From the NCBI RefSeq assembly GCF_014646635.1, contig NZ_BMNQ01000005.1, positions 53,399-117,398 on the forward strand: a stretch of 64,000 bases of DNA, read 5' to 3'. The notes beneath the pieces are model-generated. The model was not told the origin of the DNA. It made no database searches and saw nothing but the letters and a program-made list of their open reading frames with translations. The DNA is from Lentibacillus kapialis. Lineage in GTDB: Bacteria; Bacillota; Bacilli; Bacillales; Amphibacillaceae. Made by a program: the position numbers and the translations under genes. Of this stretch, positions 26,278-35,598 are shown one piece after another; within the stretch, counting starts at the first letter, position 1, and every line of letters starts with the position of its first letter.

Positions 26278-26912
26278 CTAATCCTTCAGGGTTTTTCTCA
26301 ATTTTGCGATTTGAACAGGATCTAACTCTGTCAACTTCGCAATCTGCTCATCGGCATAGTTTTCACGTATTAATTTCCGAACAAATTGTTTTAGCGCATC
26401 TTTTCTGCCTTCCTTCTTCCCTTCTTCCCTGCCCTCTTGCCGCAATTCAGCAAAAATCTCTTCCAATGTTTGCGATGAATTCGTTCTCTCCGTCTGCATT
26501 CTTTGGACAACCTCCTTTCCCATATATGGAATAATATCGTTTTTCAATTGCTCGGTTAAATTTTTCGGAACTTGGAGTAAATAATCAATGAAGTAAAATA
26601 GAGCTGATAGATAGGTGCGGGTATCTTCTTGTTGATTGGAGAACTTTTGTAATAATTGAATCATAAGTTTTCGCTTAAAAACATAGCGTGCAACTGAATC
26701 ATTTTTGGTGTTGCTGGCATAAATACCTGCAATAACAGCATGTGCGAAAGGATTGGATGCCTGTTCCAGTTTAGTTATACTCTGATCTTTAAAACGATAT
26801 ACTTTGTATGTGTAATCAACCTTGGTATCATGTTTTTCCAGAGGGCATCATAATCCGGGATCTTTAAATTGTAATCAGTCGGCTTTTCAAGCATGATTTC
26901 ATTTGCCACCAT
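26278..26912 (-). pseudogene. Decayed Rpn/PD-(D/E)XK recombination-promoting nuclease-type gene with internal deletion
   Basis: The N-terminal piece starts at ATG 26912 and reads into YDALWKN. Homology then jumps, after a frame change, to KHDTKVDYTYKVYRF and continues through NPFAHAVIAGIYAS, RTYLSALFYFIDYLL and an EGREEGKKEGRKDALK tail. In intact family members about 120 residues with the nuclease core lie between the first two pieces. Those residues are absent, so the product would be catalytically dead even if the frameshift were bypassed. The last 128 residues remain open. Rpn genes are common, scattered and frequently decayed in Bacillaceae. Confidence 0.75.
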
Positions 26913-27049
26913 TTTACCACATCCTTTACATTAACTCCATAATCCAAGTATAAACGAACTCACATTCGAAATCAACTAAGATGTAAAACTTATCAAATAC
27001 ACAAAAATGAGCGGCGGTTTAAAAATCATAGCTTATTTTATTTAAGGCC

Positions 27050-27185
27050 TCTAGTGTCCAGACTGCTGTCACTGTCTTAGGTGAAAGGTAGTTCAGCATC
27101 CAGTACAATTTTAGCAACTATCCGATTCAAGTGTATTTGTCCTTTGTGAACAACAGATGCCCGCTTGTAAATGCGTGTACCTAAT
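27050..27185 (-). pseudogene. Short relic of a second P5C dehydrogenase gene
   Basis: Read on the minus strand, this gives TRIYKRASVVHKGQIHLNR then IVAKI, matching [19 protein letters not shown] of the intact rocA at 38219-39766. It is followed in another frame by YLSPKTVTAVW, which matches the rocA C-terminus [11 protein letters not shown]. The two pieces are adjacent here but about 200 codons apart in rocA, so a large internal deletion is implied. The rest of the 376-bp gap 26913-27288 holds only a hairpin. Confidence 0.7.
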
Positions 27186-27202
27186 GAAATAATATAACAC
27201 TC

Positions 27203-27238
27203 AAAACACGGTGATCACAAAAGTAAGCACCGTGTTTT
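27203..27238. terminator. Hairpin downstream of kdgK
   Basis: AAAACACGGTG (27203-27213) pairs with CACCGTGTTTT (27228-27238). It lies 51 bp beyond the kdgK stop and can terminate that minus-strand operon. T-runs are present on both sides. The stem repeats that at 26124. Confidence 0.7.
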
Positions 27239-27288
27239 TAATGAATAGTTTCAATGTAGAATTAGCTCATCTATTTTTCTTTGCGCTA

Positions 27289-28290
27289 TTACCTGCTAAC
27301 ATCCGTTCCATGGTTTTGCAGAAACTGCTCAACTTCCACTGCTGTAAATTGATTATGATCTCCGTATACCATATGCTTGAGAACCCCTGAAGCCGTACCG
27401 AATTCAACAGTCTCTGCGGGATCCATTTCTGTCAGCATACCATGCAGAACACCTGCCGCGAATGCATCTCCGCCGCCTATACGGTCTAGTATTTCAAACG
27501 AGTAATTCCCCGAAGAGACTAACTGGCTATTTTGGTACACAAAACCTTGAAGCTTATTTTGTGTCGCCGAAATGGCCTGGCGGTCTGTCGATGCAAATAC
27601 AGATATACCATATTTATCGGCATAGTTTTCATAAAAAGCCGCCAATCTTTGGTCACTGAATGTTTGAGGTCCTTCTTCCCCAAGAAGGTAAACGAAATCT
27701 TTATACCCGGCAAAACAAATGTCAACATATGGTAAAATATTCAGAATTGTCCTTTTAGCTTCCTCAATACTCAAAAGTTTACTGCGGAAATTAAAATCAA
27801 AGCTTACTTTGACACCGGATTCTTTTGCGGCTTTTACAGCCTCCAGCGTCAAATTTTTGAGTTCGTTGCTAAGGGCCGGTGTTATACCGGTAATATGCAG
27901 CAAATCTATATCCTGATAAATGGATTTCCAGTCAAGTCCAATACCCGGAAGATGATGGATAGCTGAGTGATCCCTGTCATAAATCACTTTCGCCTGTTTT
28001 AGCGAATAACCTTCCTCGTAATAATATGTTCCGAGTCGCCCGCCTTGTCGAAAAATCCAAGCAGTATCTACACCGCAGCCTGCAAGATGAGAAGCCGCAG
28101 CATCTCCAATATCATTTGAAGGGAAAGCAGACAGAAAGCTGGCATGATGTCCGAACTTGCTCAGTGACATGGCCACATTTGCCTCAGCTCCCCCGTAATA
28201 AGCTTTAAATTCAGTGGCTTGGTTCAGACGTCCATTGTTTTTTGGAGTAAGGCGCAGCATCAGCTCACCTATTGTCACAACTTTTCCCAT
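27289..28290 (-). CDS. kdgK: 2-keto-3-deoxygluconate kinase
   Basis: A 333-residue PfkB-family sugar kinase that phosphorylates KDG to KDPG. GELMLRLTP at the N-terminus, YYGGAEANVAMSLSKFG near 30-46 (PfkB signature 1) and DRIGGGDAFAAGVLHG near 275 (anion hole and catalytic aspartate, with GGGD for GAGD) are visible. The start is the ATG at 28290 after AAAGGGATG; the longer frame would run into kdgA. It is 4 bp from kdgA and is the last gene of the glucuronate operon. Confidence 0.92.
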   Translation of the reverse strand: MGKVVTIGELMLRLTPKNNGRLNQATEFKAYYGGAEANVAMSLSKFGHHASFLSAFPSNDIGDAAASHLAGCGVDTAWIFRQGGRLGTYYYEEGYSLKQAKVIYDRDHSAIHHLPGIGLDWKSIYQDIDLLHITGITPALSNELKNLTLEAVKAAKESGVKVSFDFNFRSKLLSIEEAKRTILNILPYVDICFAGYKDFVYLLGEEGPQTFSDQRLAAFYENYADKYGISVFASTDRQAISATQNKLQGFVYQNSQLVSSGNYSFEILDRIGGGDAFAAGVLHGMLTEMDPAETVEFGTASGVLKHMVYGDHNQFTAVEVEQFLQNHGTDVSR

Positions 28291-28294
28291 GCCA

Positions 28295-28924
28295 TCATCC
28301 CTTTGCCGCCAGATTCTGAAAACTCTCTGCCAATGTCGTAACCTCACCATAATTGCCTGTTTTAGCTGGTTTGGTTATTTCGCCGCCAACTCCCAACATA
28401 ACTGCTCCTGCCTCCAGCCAATCATTAGCATTCCCAAGCGTGATGCCGCCAGTTGGCATAATGTTAATATGCGGCAGCGGTCCTTTGACGTTTTTGATAA
28501 ACGAAGGATCAAAATTGCTCCCCGGAAATAGCTTAACTACAGAAGTACCAAATTCAGCTGCATGAAGCATTTCATTTACTGTCATGCAACCCGGCAAATA
28601 TGGTATGCCATAGCGATTGCACAGTTTTGCTGTTTCTTCACTAAAACCTGGGCTAACAATGAAACGAGCACCGGAAAGAATAGCAATACGTGCCGTTTCA
28701 CTGTCCAAGACTGTTCCGGCACCGATTGTGGCATCCTCATATGTTTCAGCCAGCGATGCCAATAAGCCTCGAGCACCGGGGACTGTGAACGTAACTTCCA
28801 GTGTTTTTACGCCGCCGTCAACACATGCTTTAGCGGTCTTCTCAGCCATGGCGCTACTTTCTCCCCGAATGACAACAGCCAATTTATGCTCGATCATCGT
28901 GCTTAAAATTTTATAAACCTGCAT
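28295..28924 (-). CDS. kdgA: KDPG aldolase
   Basis: A 209-residue class I aldolase that splits 2-keto-3-deoxy-6-phosphogluconate into pyruvate and glyceraldehyde-3-phosphate. VIRGESS near 19 and LEVTFTVPGA near 42 carry the catalytic glutamate region. The Schiff-base lysine is in SVVKLFPGS near 130, and MPTGGI near 157 binds phosphate. AGGAGGGG precedes the ATG. It acts directly after KdgK, whose gene follows. Confidence 0.93.
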   Translation of the reverse strand: MQVYKILSTMIEHKLAVVIRGESSAMAEKTAKACVDGGVKTLEVTFTVPGARGLLASLAETYEDATIGAGTVLDSETARIAILSGARFIVSPGFSEETAKLCNRYGIPYLPGCMTVNEMLHAAEFGTSVVKLFPGSNFDPSFIKNVKGPLPHINIMPTGGITLGNANDWLEAGAVMLGVGGEITKPAKTGNYGEVTTLAESFQNLAAKG

Positions 28925-28935
28925 TTAAACCCCTC

Positions 28936-29787
28936 CTATACACCTGAATATGATGAGAATCCGCCATCAACCGGCACAACGATACCATTTACAAAGCTTG
29001 AAGACTTGTGATCCACAAGCCACAGCAATGTTCCGACCAGTTCTTCCGGCTCACCGAACCTTTCCATCGGTGTCTGTGAAAGGATTTTATTTGCCCGTTC
29101 GCTTAATTCGCCGTCTTCTCTGATCATCAAATCCCTGTTCTGTTCAGTCAAGAAAAAACCGGGAGCCATCGCATTGACACGGATGCCCGCTTTGGAAAAA
29201 TGAACGGCCAACCACTGTGTGAAATTACTGATGGCTGCTTTTGCCCCGCTGTAAGCAGGAATCTTGGTCAGCGGTGTGTAGGCATTCATTGATGAAATAT
29301 TGATGATTGTGCTTTCATTCTGATGTGTCATATCCCGGGCAAAAACCTGAGTCGGGAGCAATGTCCCCAGAAAATTCAAATTAAATAGGTCACTCACCCC
29401 ATCCTGTTCCAAATCAAAAAATGACTGCAATGACGCATCATTTACATCTGATACATCAAAGTATTCTTTGGATGTCGTTGCTTTGGGATTATTTCCACCT
29501 GCCCCGTTAATTAAGATGGAACAGCGTCCAAAATTTTTCTTTACATCCGCATGAACATCCTCCAGAGCTTTTTTATCGAGAACATCCACACTGTATCCAA
29601 TCGCCTCGCCGCCATCTGATTTTATATCCTGGATAACAGCGTCGATTTTATCTTTGGTTCGTGCCAGTACGGCCACTTTTGCACCCGCTTTTGCCAGTGC
29701 TGCCGCGAAAACAGATCCCAGTACACCGCTACCTCCTGTCACAACAGCTACTTTATCGTTTAAATCAATTTGAAACGGTAATTCCAT
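28936..29787 (-). CDS. uxuB: SDR-family D-mannonate oxidoreductase (fructuronate reductase)
   Basis: A 283-residue short-chain dehydrogenase. GGSGVLGSVFA near 18 binds NAD(H), NGAGGNNP near 93 is the NAG-type motif, and S-Y-K catalysis is provided by SSMNAYT and AYSGAKAAI. It is encoded between mannonate dehydratase and KDPG aldolase, so the expected reaction is fructuronate to mannonate. The symbol is functional: the classic E. coli UxuB is a different, long-chain dehydrogenase family. Gluconate 5-dehydrogenase-like activity is the alternative. Confidence 0.8.
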   Translation of the reverse strand: MELPFQIDLNDKVAVVTGGSGVLGSVFAAALAKAGAKVAVLARTKDKIDAVIQDIKSDGGEAIGYSVDVLDKKALEDVHADVKKNFGRCSILINGAGGNNPKATTSKEYFDVSDVNDASLQSFFDLEQDGVSDLFNLNFLGTLLPTQVFARDMTHQNESTIINISSMNAYTPLTKIPAYSGAKAAISNFTQWLAVHFSKAGIRVNAMAPGFFLTEQNRDLMIREDGELSERANKILSQTPMERFGEPEELVGTLLWLVDHKSSSFVNGIVVPVDGGFSSYSGV

Positions 29788-29797
29788 ATCAATTCTC

Positions 29798-30832
29798 CTA
29801 ACGATTATTTAAAGTATCCAGTACACCATTTAAATACATTGCACCCAGCGCACGGTCATATAAACCGTATCCCGGTCTGCCTTCTTCGCCCCAGATCATA
29901 CGGCCATGATCAGGTCTCACTGGTCCGGCAAAACCGGATTCATGCAATTTTTTCAAAACAGCAGATAAATTTAGTGAACCATCTCCTGCAAGATGTGATG
30001 TTTCTTGGAACGAATGCTTTCCAAACCACTTAACATTCCGGGCATGTACAAAATGGATGCGACCTTTTGCGGCCTCAATAATCCCCGGCAGATCATTTTC
30101 TGGATCAGACCCGAATGAACCGGTACAGAATGTAAGTCCATTATTAAGGCTGTCGACTTTCCGGAGAATATATGAGACATTCTCTTTATTCGTTACAACT
30201 CGTGGAAGCCCAAAGATTGACCACGGCGGATCATCCGGATGAACAGCCATCAATATACCTTCTTCTTCAGCCACTGGAATAATCTCTTCCAGAAAATAAA
30301 TCAGGTTATTCATCAAAGTTTCTTCGGTTATTGACTGATAGCGATCAATAATCCGGCGCAAATCATCAGTCTGATAGGACAGATCCCATCCGGGAAGCGT
30401 CAGTTCGCCACTTAACGGATCAATATCTTTAATTCTTTCATCATCGTATGTCAGTGAATGGGACCCGTCCGGCAATGCCGCATCAAGTTCAGATCTGGTC
30501 CAGTCAAAAACCGGCATAAAATTATAACACACTGTCTTTACACCGGCTTTTGAAAGATTCCTTAATGTCTCTTTATAATTGGCAATCCACTTATTTTTGG
30601 ACTCAAGCCCCATTTTAATATCTTCGTGTACCGGCACACTTTCAATAACATTCAATTTCAGCCCATGATGCTCGATAGCTTGTTTCAGTTCCATGATTTT
30701 ATCGTAAGGCCAAACTTCGCCGGCCGGAATATCATAAATTGCTGAAACGATACCGGTCATACCCGGAATTTGCTGAATATGCTCCAATGTTACAGGATCA
30801 TCATGACCATACCAGCGAAAACTCATTTCCAT
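29798..30832 (-). CDS. uxuA: Mannonate dehydratase
   Basis: A 344-residue TIM-barrel metal enzyme that dehydrates D-mannonate to 2-keto-3-deoxygluconate. The N-terminal FRWYGHDDPV, the middle MAVHPDDPPWSIFG near 195-208, CTGSFGSDPEND near 235 and the HFVHARNV segment with the metal histidine near 262 are all typical of UxuA. The ATG follows GGGAGG. It overlaps nothing but is only 10 bp before uxuB. Confidence 0.94.
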   Translation of the reverse strand: MEMSFRWYGHDDPVTLEHIQQIPGMTGIVSAIYDIPAGEVWPYDKIMELKQAIEHHGLKLNVIESVPVHEDIKMGLESKNKWIANYKETLRNLSKAGVKTVCYNFMPVFDWTRSELDAALPDGSHSLTYDDERIKDIDPLSGELTLPGWDLSYQTDDLRRIIDRYQSITEETLMNNLIYFLEEIIPVAEEEGILMAVHPDDPPWSIFGLPRVVTNKENVSYILRKVDSLNNGLTFCTGSFGSDPENDLPGIIEAAKGRIHFVHARNVKWFGKHSFQETSHLAGDGSLNLSAVLKKLHESGFAGPVRPDHGRMIWGEEGRPGYGLYDRALGAMYLNGVLDTLNNR

Positions 30833-30850
30833 TTATAATCCTCCCTGCAT

Positions 30851-32248
30851 CTATAGATTAAAATACCGTTTTGCATTGTTATAGCAAATGTCTTGTACAT
30901 ATTGATCAAGCAATTTCATATCGTTTGGCGCCTTTCCTTCTTCAACCCATTTTCCAAGCAGATTACACAGGATTCTCCGGAAATATTCATGACGCGGAAA
31001 TGAAAGAAAACTTCTTGAATCAGTCAGCATTCCGATAAAATTACTGATCAGACCAACATTTGCCAGTACACTCATCTGGTGTTCCATACCTTCTATCTGA
31101 TCATTAAACCACCAAGCTGTTCCGAATTGAATTTTACCCGGTATTTCGTCATTCTGGAAATTCCCGGCCATCGATGCAAGCACATAGTAATCTTTCTGAT
31201 TCAAACTGTATAATACTGTTTTCGGAAGCTTTTCTTTCTGTTCCAAGGCATCCAGGAAGTGGCCAAGCGGTACAGCAAGCTCACGATCCCCTATTGAATC
31301 AAAGCCGCTGTCAGGACCGAGCTTATTGAACATCCTTGTATTATTGTTTCTTAGCGGCCCCATATGAAGCTGCATAACCCACTCCTTATCCGCATACATT
31401 TCGCCAAGCGACATCAACGTGTACGTTTTAAATTTATCGATTTCTTTTTGGGTTAATTCCCTATCTTGCAGGCGTTTCTCAAAAACATCACAGACCTCCT
31501 CAAATGAAGCAGATTCATAGAACATAACATTAATGCCGTGATCTGAGCTACGACAGCCATGCTTATCAAAATAAGCGACCCGCTTTTCCAGTACCGTAAG
31601 AAAATCATCATAATGTTCAATTGATACATCGGCAGCCTGTTCCAACTTTTTCAGCCATACATTGAAATCGTTATTTTCTAATTGAAGGGCCTTGTCAGGA
31701 CGGAATGAAGGGGAAACTTGCACACCAAAGTCTTCTTTCTGAAGTGCAGCATGTGTTTCAAGACTATCGGTCGGATCATCCGTTGTCCCAACAAATTCAA
31801 CATTTTTCTGTTTCAGCAATGATCGGGCTGACATTTCCGGTGTATTCAGCTGCCGATTCACATCTTCCCAAATCATCGGAGCTGTCTCTTCATTCAATAG
31901 TGTGTCAATATCGAAATAACGTTTAAGTTCCATATGTGTCCAATGATATAGCGGATTACCAATCATTTTCGGAACTGTTTCAGCCCACGCCAGAAACTTT
32001 TCATAATCAGATTTATCTCCCGTTATATACTCTTCACTAATGGCATTAGCACGCATCGCCCGCCATTTGTAATGGTCACCGGAAAGCCAAACCTTTGAAA
32101 TATTTTCAAACGTCTTGTCCTCTGCGATTTCCTCCGGCACTAGATGATTGTGGTAATCAATAATCGGCATGTGCTTTGCTGTATTATGGTAAAGCTGCTG
32201 TGCCGTTTCGTTAAAAAGTAAAAAGTTACTATCAATTAATGGTTTCAT
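30851..32248 (-). CDS. uxaC: Glucuronate isomerase
   Basis: A 465-residue amidohydrolase-superfamily isomerase that converts D-glucuronate to D-fructuronate (and galacturonate to tagaturonate). The metal motif is DYHNHL at about 31-36. The long conserved C-terminal region ENNDFNVWLKKLEQAADV, LHMGPLRNNN and DSRSFLSFPRHEYFRR is diagnostic. It is the first gene of the operon uxaC-uxuA-uxuB-kdgA-kdgK. A XylR-like operator and a cre-like sequence lie in the divergent region upstream. Confidence 0.95.
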   Translation of the reverse strand: MKPLIDSNFLLFNETAQQLYHNTAKHMPIIDYHNHLVPEEIAEDKTFENISKVWLSGDHYKWRAMRANAISEEYITGDKSDYEKFLAWAETVPKMIGNPLYHWTHMELKRYFDIDTLLNEETAPMIWEDVNRQLNTPEMSARSLLKQKNVEFVGTTDDPTDSLETHAALQKEDFGVQVSPSFRPDKALQLENNDFNVWLKKLEQAADVSIEHYDDFLTVLEKRVAYFDKHGCRSSDHGINVMFYESASFEEVCDVFEKRLQDRELTQKEIDKFKTYTLMSLGEMYADKEWVMQLHMGPLRNNNTRMFNKLGPDSGFDSIGDRELAVPLGHFLDALEQKEKLPKTVLYSLNQKDYYVLASMAGNFQNDEIPGKIQFGTAWWFNDQIEGMEHQMSVLANVGLISNFIGMLTDSRSFLSFPRHEYFRRILCNLLGKWVEEGKAPNDMKLLDQYVQDICYNNAKRYFNL

Positions 32249-32284
32249 AGATGGATCAAACCTTTCATGAATAATGTTAACAAA

Positions 32285-32340
32285 TTAATTTGTCCCCTAA
32301 ACAAACTATCTAATTCTATCATATATGTAAGCGCTTTGCA
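32285..32340. promoter_or_regulatory. ROK operator and cre-like site between uxaC and the repressor gene
   Basis: A 25-bp interrupted palindrome (32285-32309) has arms related to TTAATTTGT and AAACAAACTA, matching the layout of XylR operators (TTAGTTTGTT...AACAAACTAA). At 32326-32340 TGTAAGCGCTTTGCA resembles a cre. Both are positioned to control uxaC on the minus strand. The ROK gene starts 119 bp to the right, so autoregulation is possible. Confidence 0.65.
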
Positions 32341-32458
32341 TTTCAAGGTGATTTTTAAAAAAATAGAGATGTTCTAAATTTAAAACCATTTCTGGTTGCA
32401 CCTTACACAAGATTGTAGGATACTGCAGATAAGAGAATTTCTTTAGGGAGGCAACAAA

Positions 32459-33634
32459 TTGGTTATAGGCGACGGTGCATACATCAAAAAAATCAATAGA
32501 AGTCTGATTCTGCAAAAAATCATTGAACATCAACAAATCTCACGCGCAAACTTATCAAAGATCACAGGGTTAAACAAAGCGACTATCTCAGTTCAAGTAT
32601 CGGATTTGCTGGATGAAGATCTGATTTATGAGACACGACCAGAACACAATTCGGTCGGCAGGCGACCAATCCTGCTCTCCATCAATCAAACTGCCGGCTA
32701 TCTGCTTGGCGTTGACTTTGATTACAAAAATATTCAATTTACCGTGGCGGATTTAATCGGTAACTTTGTAGAGAACAATACCATAAATTTTGATACAGAA
32801 GATTACAATGAAGCCACATCATTATTAAAGGAACAAATACAAAGTTATCAAACAAAGTACGCATTTTCTCGCTATGGTCTTATCAGCTGTGTTATCGGCA
32901 TACACGGAACAGTTGGCAAAGATGAAGAAATTAACTTCATTCCAAAATACCAGTGGAGCAAAGTGAATCTTAAAAAAGATCTTCAAAATGAACTTGATAT
33001 CCATTTAATTATCGAAAATAACGCAAACCTTTCTGCGTTTGCAGAGAAAGTCTTTCACCACCCCCATAACCACAACCAAAGTTCACATCTATTGTCTATT
33101 ATGCTATCTTCAGGAATAGGTGCTGGCAGAATGATCGATTGGGACATGGACAAAGGGTGTCACGGCTATACTGGAGAAATGGGGCATATGATTATTTCGC
33201 CATTCGGACCAAGATGTAAATGCGGCAATAATGGCTGTTGGGAACTTTATGCGTCAGAACCGATTCTATTTAATAAGCTATCTGAACAACTTAATAAACC
33301 GCACATAACACACAGGGATATAAAACAGCTGATTAACAAAAAAGATCCCGTTACTCATGAATTGTTTCATGAATATATTTTCTATGTAGCAATCGGATTA
33401 AATAATGTCATTAATCTCTATAACCCCGGTACGGTTGTGCTGAATAGCCGAGTTTTAAAGGCGTATCCAAATGCGATTCAAAAAATCAAAGAAAACATGA
33501 CATCAAATGTAAGCCAATACGACAACATTGTATTATCAGAATTAGGCAGAAAAGCCTGTGTGATTGGTGCATGTGCACTTGGAATTCAACATTTCCTTGG
33601 TGTATCAGAGCTATTTTTGTCGCATCATAAATGA
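32459..33634 (+). CDS. ROK-family transcriptional repressor (XylR-like)
   Basis: A 391-residue regulator. The N-terminal helix-turn-helix (about 22-60) includes ISRANLSKITGLNKATISVQV. The C-terminal ROK sugar-binding domain has ATGase-like loops and the zinc motif CKCGNNGCWELYAS near 260. The start is TTG at 32459, seven bases after AGGGAGG. It is divergent from uxaC and convergent with uidA. The three XylR-like palindromes around the glucuronide genes are its probable sites, with glucuronate or a downstream intermediate as inducer. These are inferences from layout. Confidence 0.85.
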   Translation: MVIGDGAYIKKINRSLILQKIIEHQQISRANLSKITGLNKATISVQVSDLLDEDLIYETRPEHNSVGRRPILLSINQTAGYLLGVDFDYKNIQFTVADLIGNFVENNTINFDTEDYNEATSLLKEQIQSYQTKYAFSRYGLISCVIGIHGTVGKDEEINFIPKYQWSKVNLKKDLQNELDIHLIIENNANLSAFAEKVFHHPHNHNQSSHLLSIMLSSGIGAGRMIDWDMDKGCHGYTGEMGHMIISPFGPRCKCGNNGCWELYASEPILFNKLSEQLNKPHITHRDIKQLINKKDPVTHELFHEYIFYVAIGLNNVINLYNPGTVVLNSRVLKAYPNAIQKIKENMTSNVSQYDNIVLSELGRKACVIGACALGIQHFLGVSELFLSHHK

Positions 33635-33728
33635 TCCTGGTATGAATATCCCGAAGTTTTTCCATCGTTGTATGGAAAATAACACTTGGTTTATAAAATG
33701 ACTATAGGATAATCTCAATACATGCATT

Positions 33729-33766
33729 GTAGCAGCCTTGTTTTACAAGGCTGCTACTTTTTCTTT
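33729..33766. terminator. Bidirectional rho-independent terminator
   Basis: GTAGCAGCCTTG (33729-33740) and CAAGGCTGCTAC (33746-33757) form a perfect 12-bp stem followed by TTTTTCTTT. It ends the repressor gene and also the convergent uidA transcript. Confidence 0.85.
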
Positions 33767-33768
33767 AT

Positions 33769-35571
33769 TTACCCTTTATAATTAAAATCAGATATTTCAT
33801 TCCAGCGATCGCGCATTAGATGTGCAGCAGATTTTGGCTTACGATCACGGGTAAAGAGACCTTTCTTATTTCCTTGAACCCGCATAGTACCCTGACTCGT
33901 GTTGAAATCAGCAAAATTCCAAATATGCTCTCCAACAAAATTTTCAAATTCATCAAACACCTCATGATTTGCCTTTAAATATTCGGACTGATATTCTTCT
34001 GTAAACATAACAGGCTCTATATCATGCAGACCAGCGACAGTATCAGCACCATACTCAGTCATAATAACTGGTTTATCAGGACAACGTTCTTTCCATCCTT
34101 CAAGTTCTTCGCGCAGTTTCACTTTTGCAACATCAAGATCACCACCATGTACATACCAGCCATAATAGCGATTCAGAGCAAGCACATCAACGAAGTCTCC
34201 AACCTGGCAATTTTCAGGCGTAGACCACATATGCGTAACAATAGTAACCGGCCGGTTTTGTGGATCGCACTCTTTAGTCATCTCAACCAACGGCTTAAAG
34301 TATTTAGTAGCACCCTCTTCTTCAGCTGCTGGCTCGTTAGCTACTGACCACATCACAACAGATGGGTGATTCTTATCACGTGCAACTAGTTCTTTCATAA
34401 CATCCCGATGATGTTCATACGTCTGAATGTGCTCCCAGGTATTACGGAATGCTCTAGGTCCAAATAAAGTGGCAGCAAAATTCAGATGCACCCCCACCGC
34501 TGGTGACTCATCAATGACAACGATCCCTTCTTTGTCGGCAAGGCGCATAATTTCTTCTGAGTATGGATAATGCGCCGTACGGAACGAATTTGCACCAATC
34601 CATTTCATCAGGTTAAAGTCAGTAATATTAAGTGTTTCATCAAAGCCTCGTCCATGAATTGGGGAGTCTTCATGCTTACCAAACCCTTTAAAATAGAACG
34701 GTTCTCCATTGATTAAAAACTTACCATTTTCTACACAGACAGTCCGTACGCCAAATGGTTGCTCATAAACATCAACAAACTTATCACCATCATACAGTTC
34801 AACTTTCAAGGAATACAGATAAGCATTCATAGGTTGCCAAAGCTTAACATCTGGAATGGTCACACTCGATTCAGCCCCTTTAGCCTCAGCAACTTGTTTA
34901 CCTGCTTCATCGATAACTGTAGCTTTAACCGTCATGCCGTCACCTTCCACATCAGTCTTATAATAGACATTTCCGGTTGAACCATCATAATCGGTCAGTA
35001 CCGTTATATCTGAAACATAGCGGTGTGGTGTTGTATAAATTTTCACCGGACGATGCAATCCAGCATAATTGAAAAAGTCAAAATTCGGAGTGTTTTTCAC
35101 GCATTTCCCAAGCCCATCAATTTCTTCCTCCACATAGTTTCCAACAGGCAGCGTCGTTTCATCAACAATGTTATTAACAGCAACAGTCACCCTATTTTTT
35201 CCTTCGGCTAGCTTACTGTTAATTTCTGCTTCGAACGGAGTAAAACCGCCTTTATGTTCAACTACCAGTTCACCATTCACATATACCTTGGCATAATGGG
35301 TGGCAGAACCGAATCGTAGCACAATCCGTTCATTCCTTAAATAGGCAGGCAACGAAAATTCGCGTTCATACCATACCCACCCGACATGATCGCGGATTTC
35401 TGATAATACTCCAGCATCATTATATGAAGCCGGAACAGCCATGCTCATTGTATCCGTCAATTTTGATGCATACCATTCTTCATCAAATCCATTACCATTA
35501 TCCAGTTTAAAATTCCAGATTCCGTTTAAATCTAATACTCCTCTAGTATCAGTTGTTATTGGGTAAAGCAT
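33769..35571 (-). CDS. uidA: Beta-glucuronidase, glycoside hydrolase family 2
   Basis: A 600-residue GH2 enzyme: sugar-binding domain (about 1-180), immunoglobulin-like domain (about 180-275) and TIM barrel. The acid/base glutamate is in [12 protein letters not shown] near 413 and the nucleophile glutamate in [11 protein letters not shown] near 505. The NxK segment that marks glucuronidases is visible as GNKKGLF near 570. There is no signal peptide, so it works on glucuronides already imported by UidB. Glucuronate released here enters UxaC. It is 27 bp downstream of uidB. Confidence 0.93.
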   Translation of the reverse strand: MLYPITTDTRGVLDLNGIWNFKLDNGNGFDEEWYASKLTDTMSMAVPASYNDAGVLSEIRDHVGWVWYEREFSLPAYLRNERIVLRFGSATHYAKVYVNGELVVEHKGGFTPFEAEINSKLAEGKNRVTVAVNNIVDETTLPVGNYVEEEIDGLGKCVKNTPNFDFFNYAGLHRPVKIYTTPHRYVSDITVLTDYDGSTGNVYYKTDVEGDGMTVKATVIDEAGKQVAEAKGAESSVTIPDVKLWQPMNAYLYSLKVELYDGDKFVDVYEQPFGVRTVCVENGKFLINGEPFYFKGFGKHEDSPIHGRGFDETLNITDFNLMKWIGANSFRTAHYPYSEEIMRLADKEGIVVIDESPAVGVHLNFAATLFGPRAFRNTWEHIQTYEHHRDVMKELVARDKNHPSVVMWSVANEPAAEEEGATKYFKPLVEMTKECDPQNRPVTIVTHMWSTPENCQVGDFVDVLALNRYYGWYVHGGDLDVAKVKLREELEGWKERCPDKPVIMTEYGADTVAGLHDIEPVMFTEEYQSEYLKANHEVFDEFENFVGEHIWNFADFNTSQGTMRVQGNKKGLFTRDRKPKSAAHLMRDRWNEISDFNYKG

Positions 35572-35598
35572 GTTATCATCTCCTGTAAATTTTTTTAT

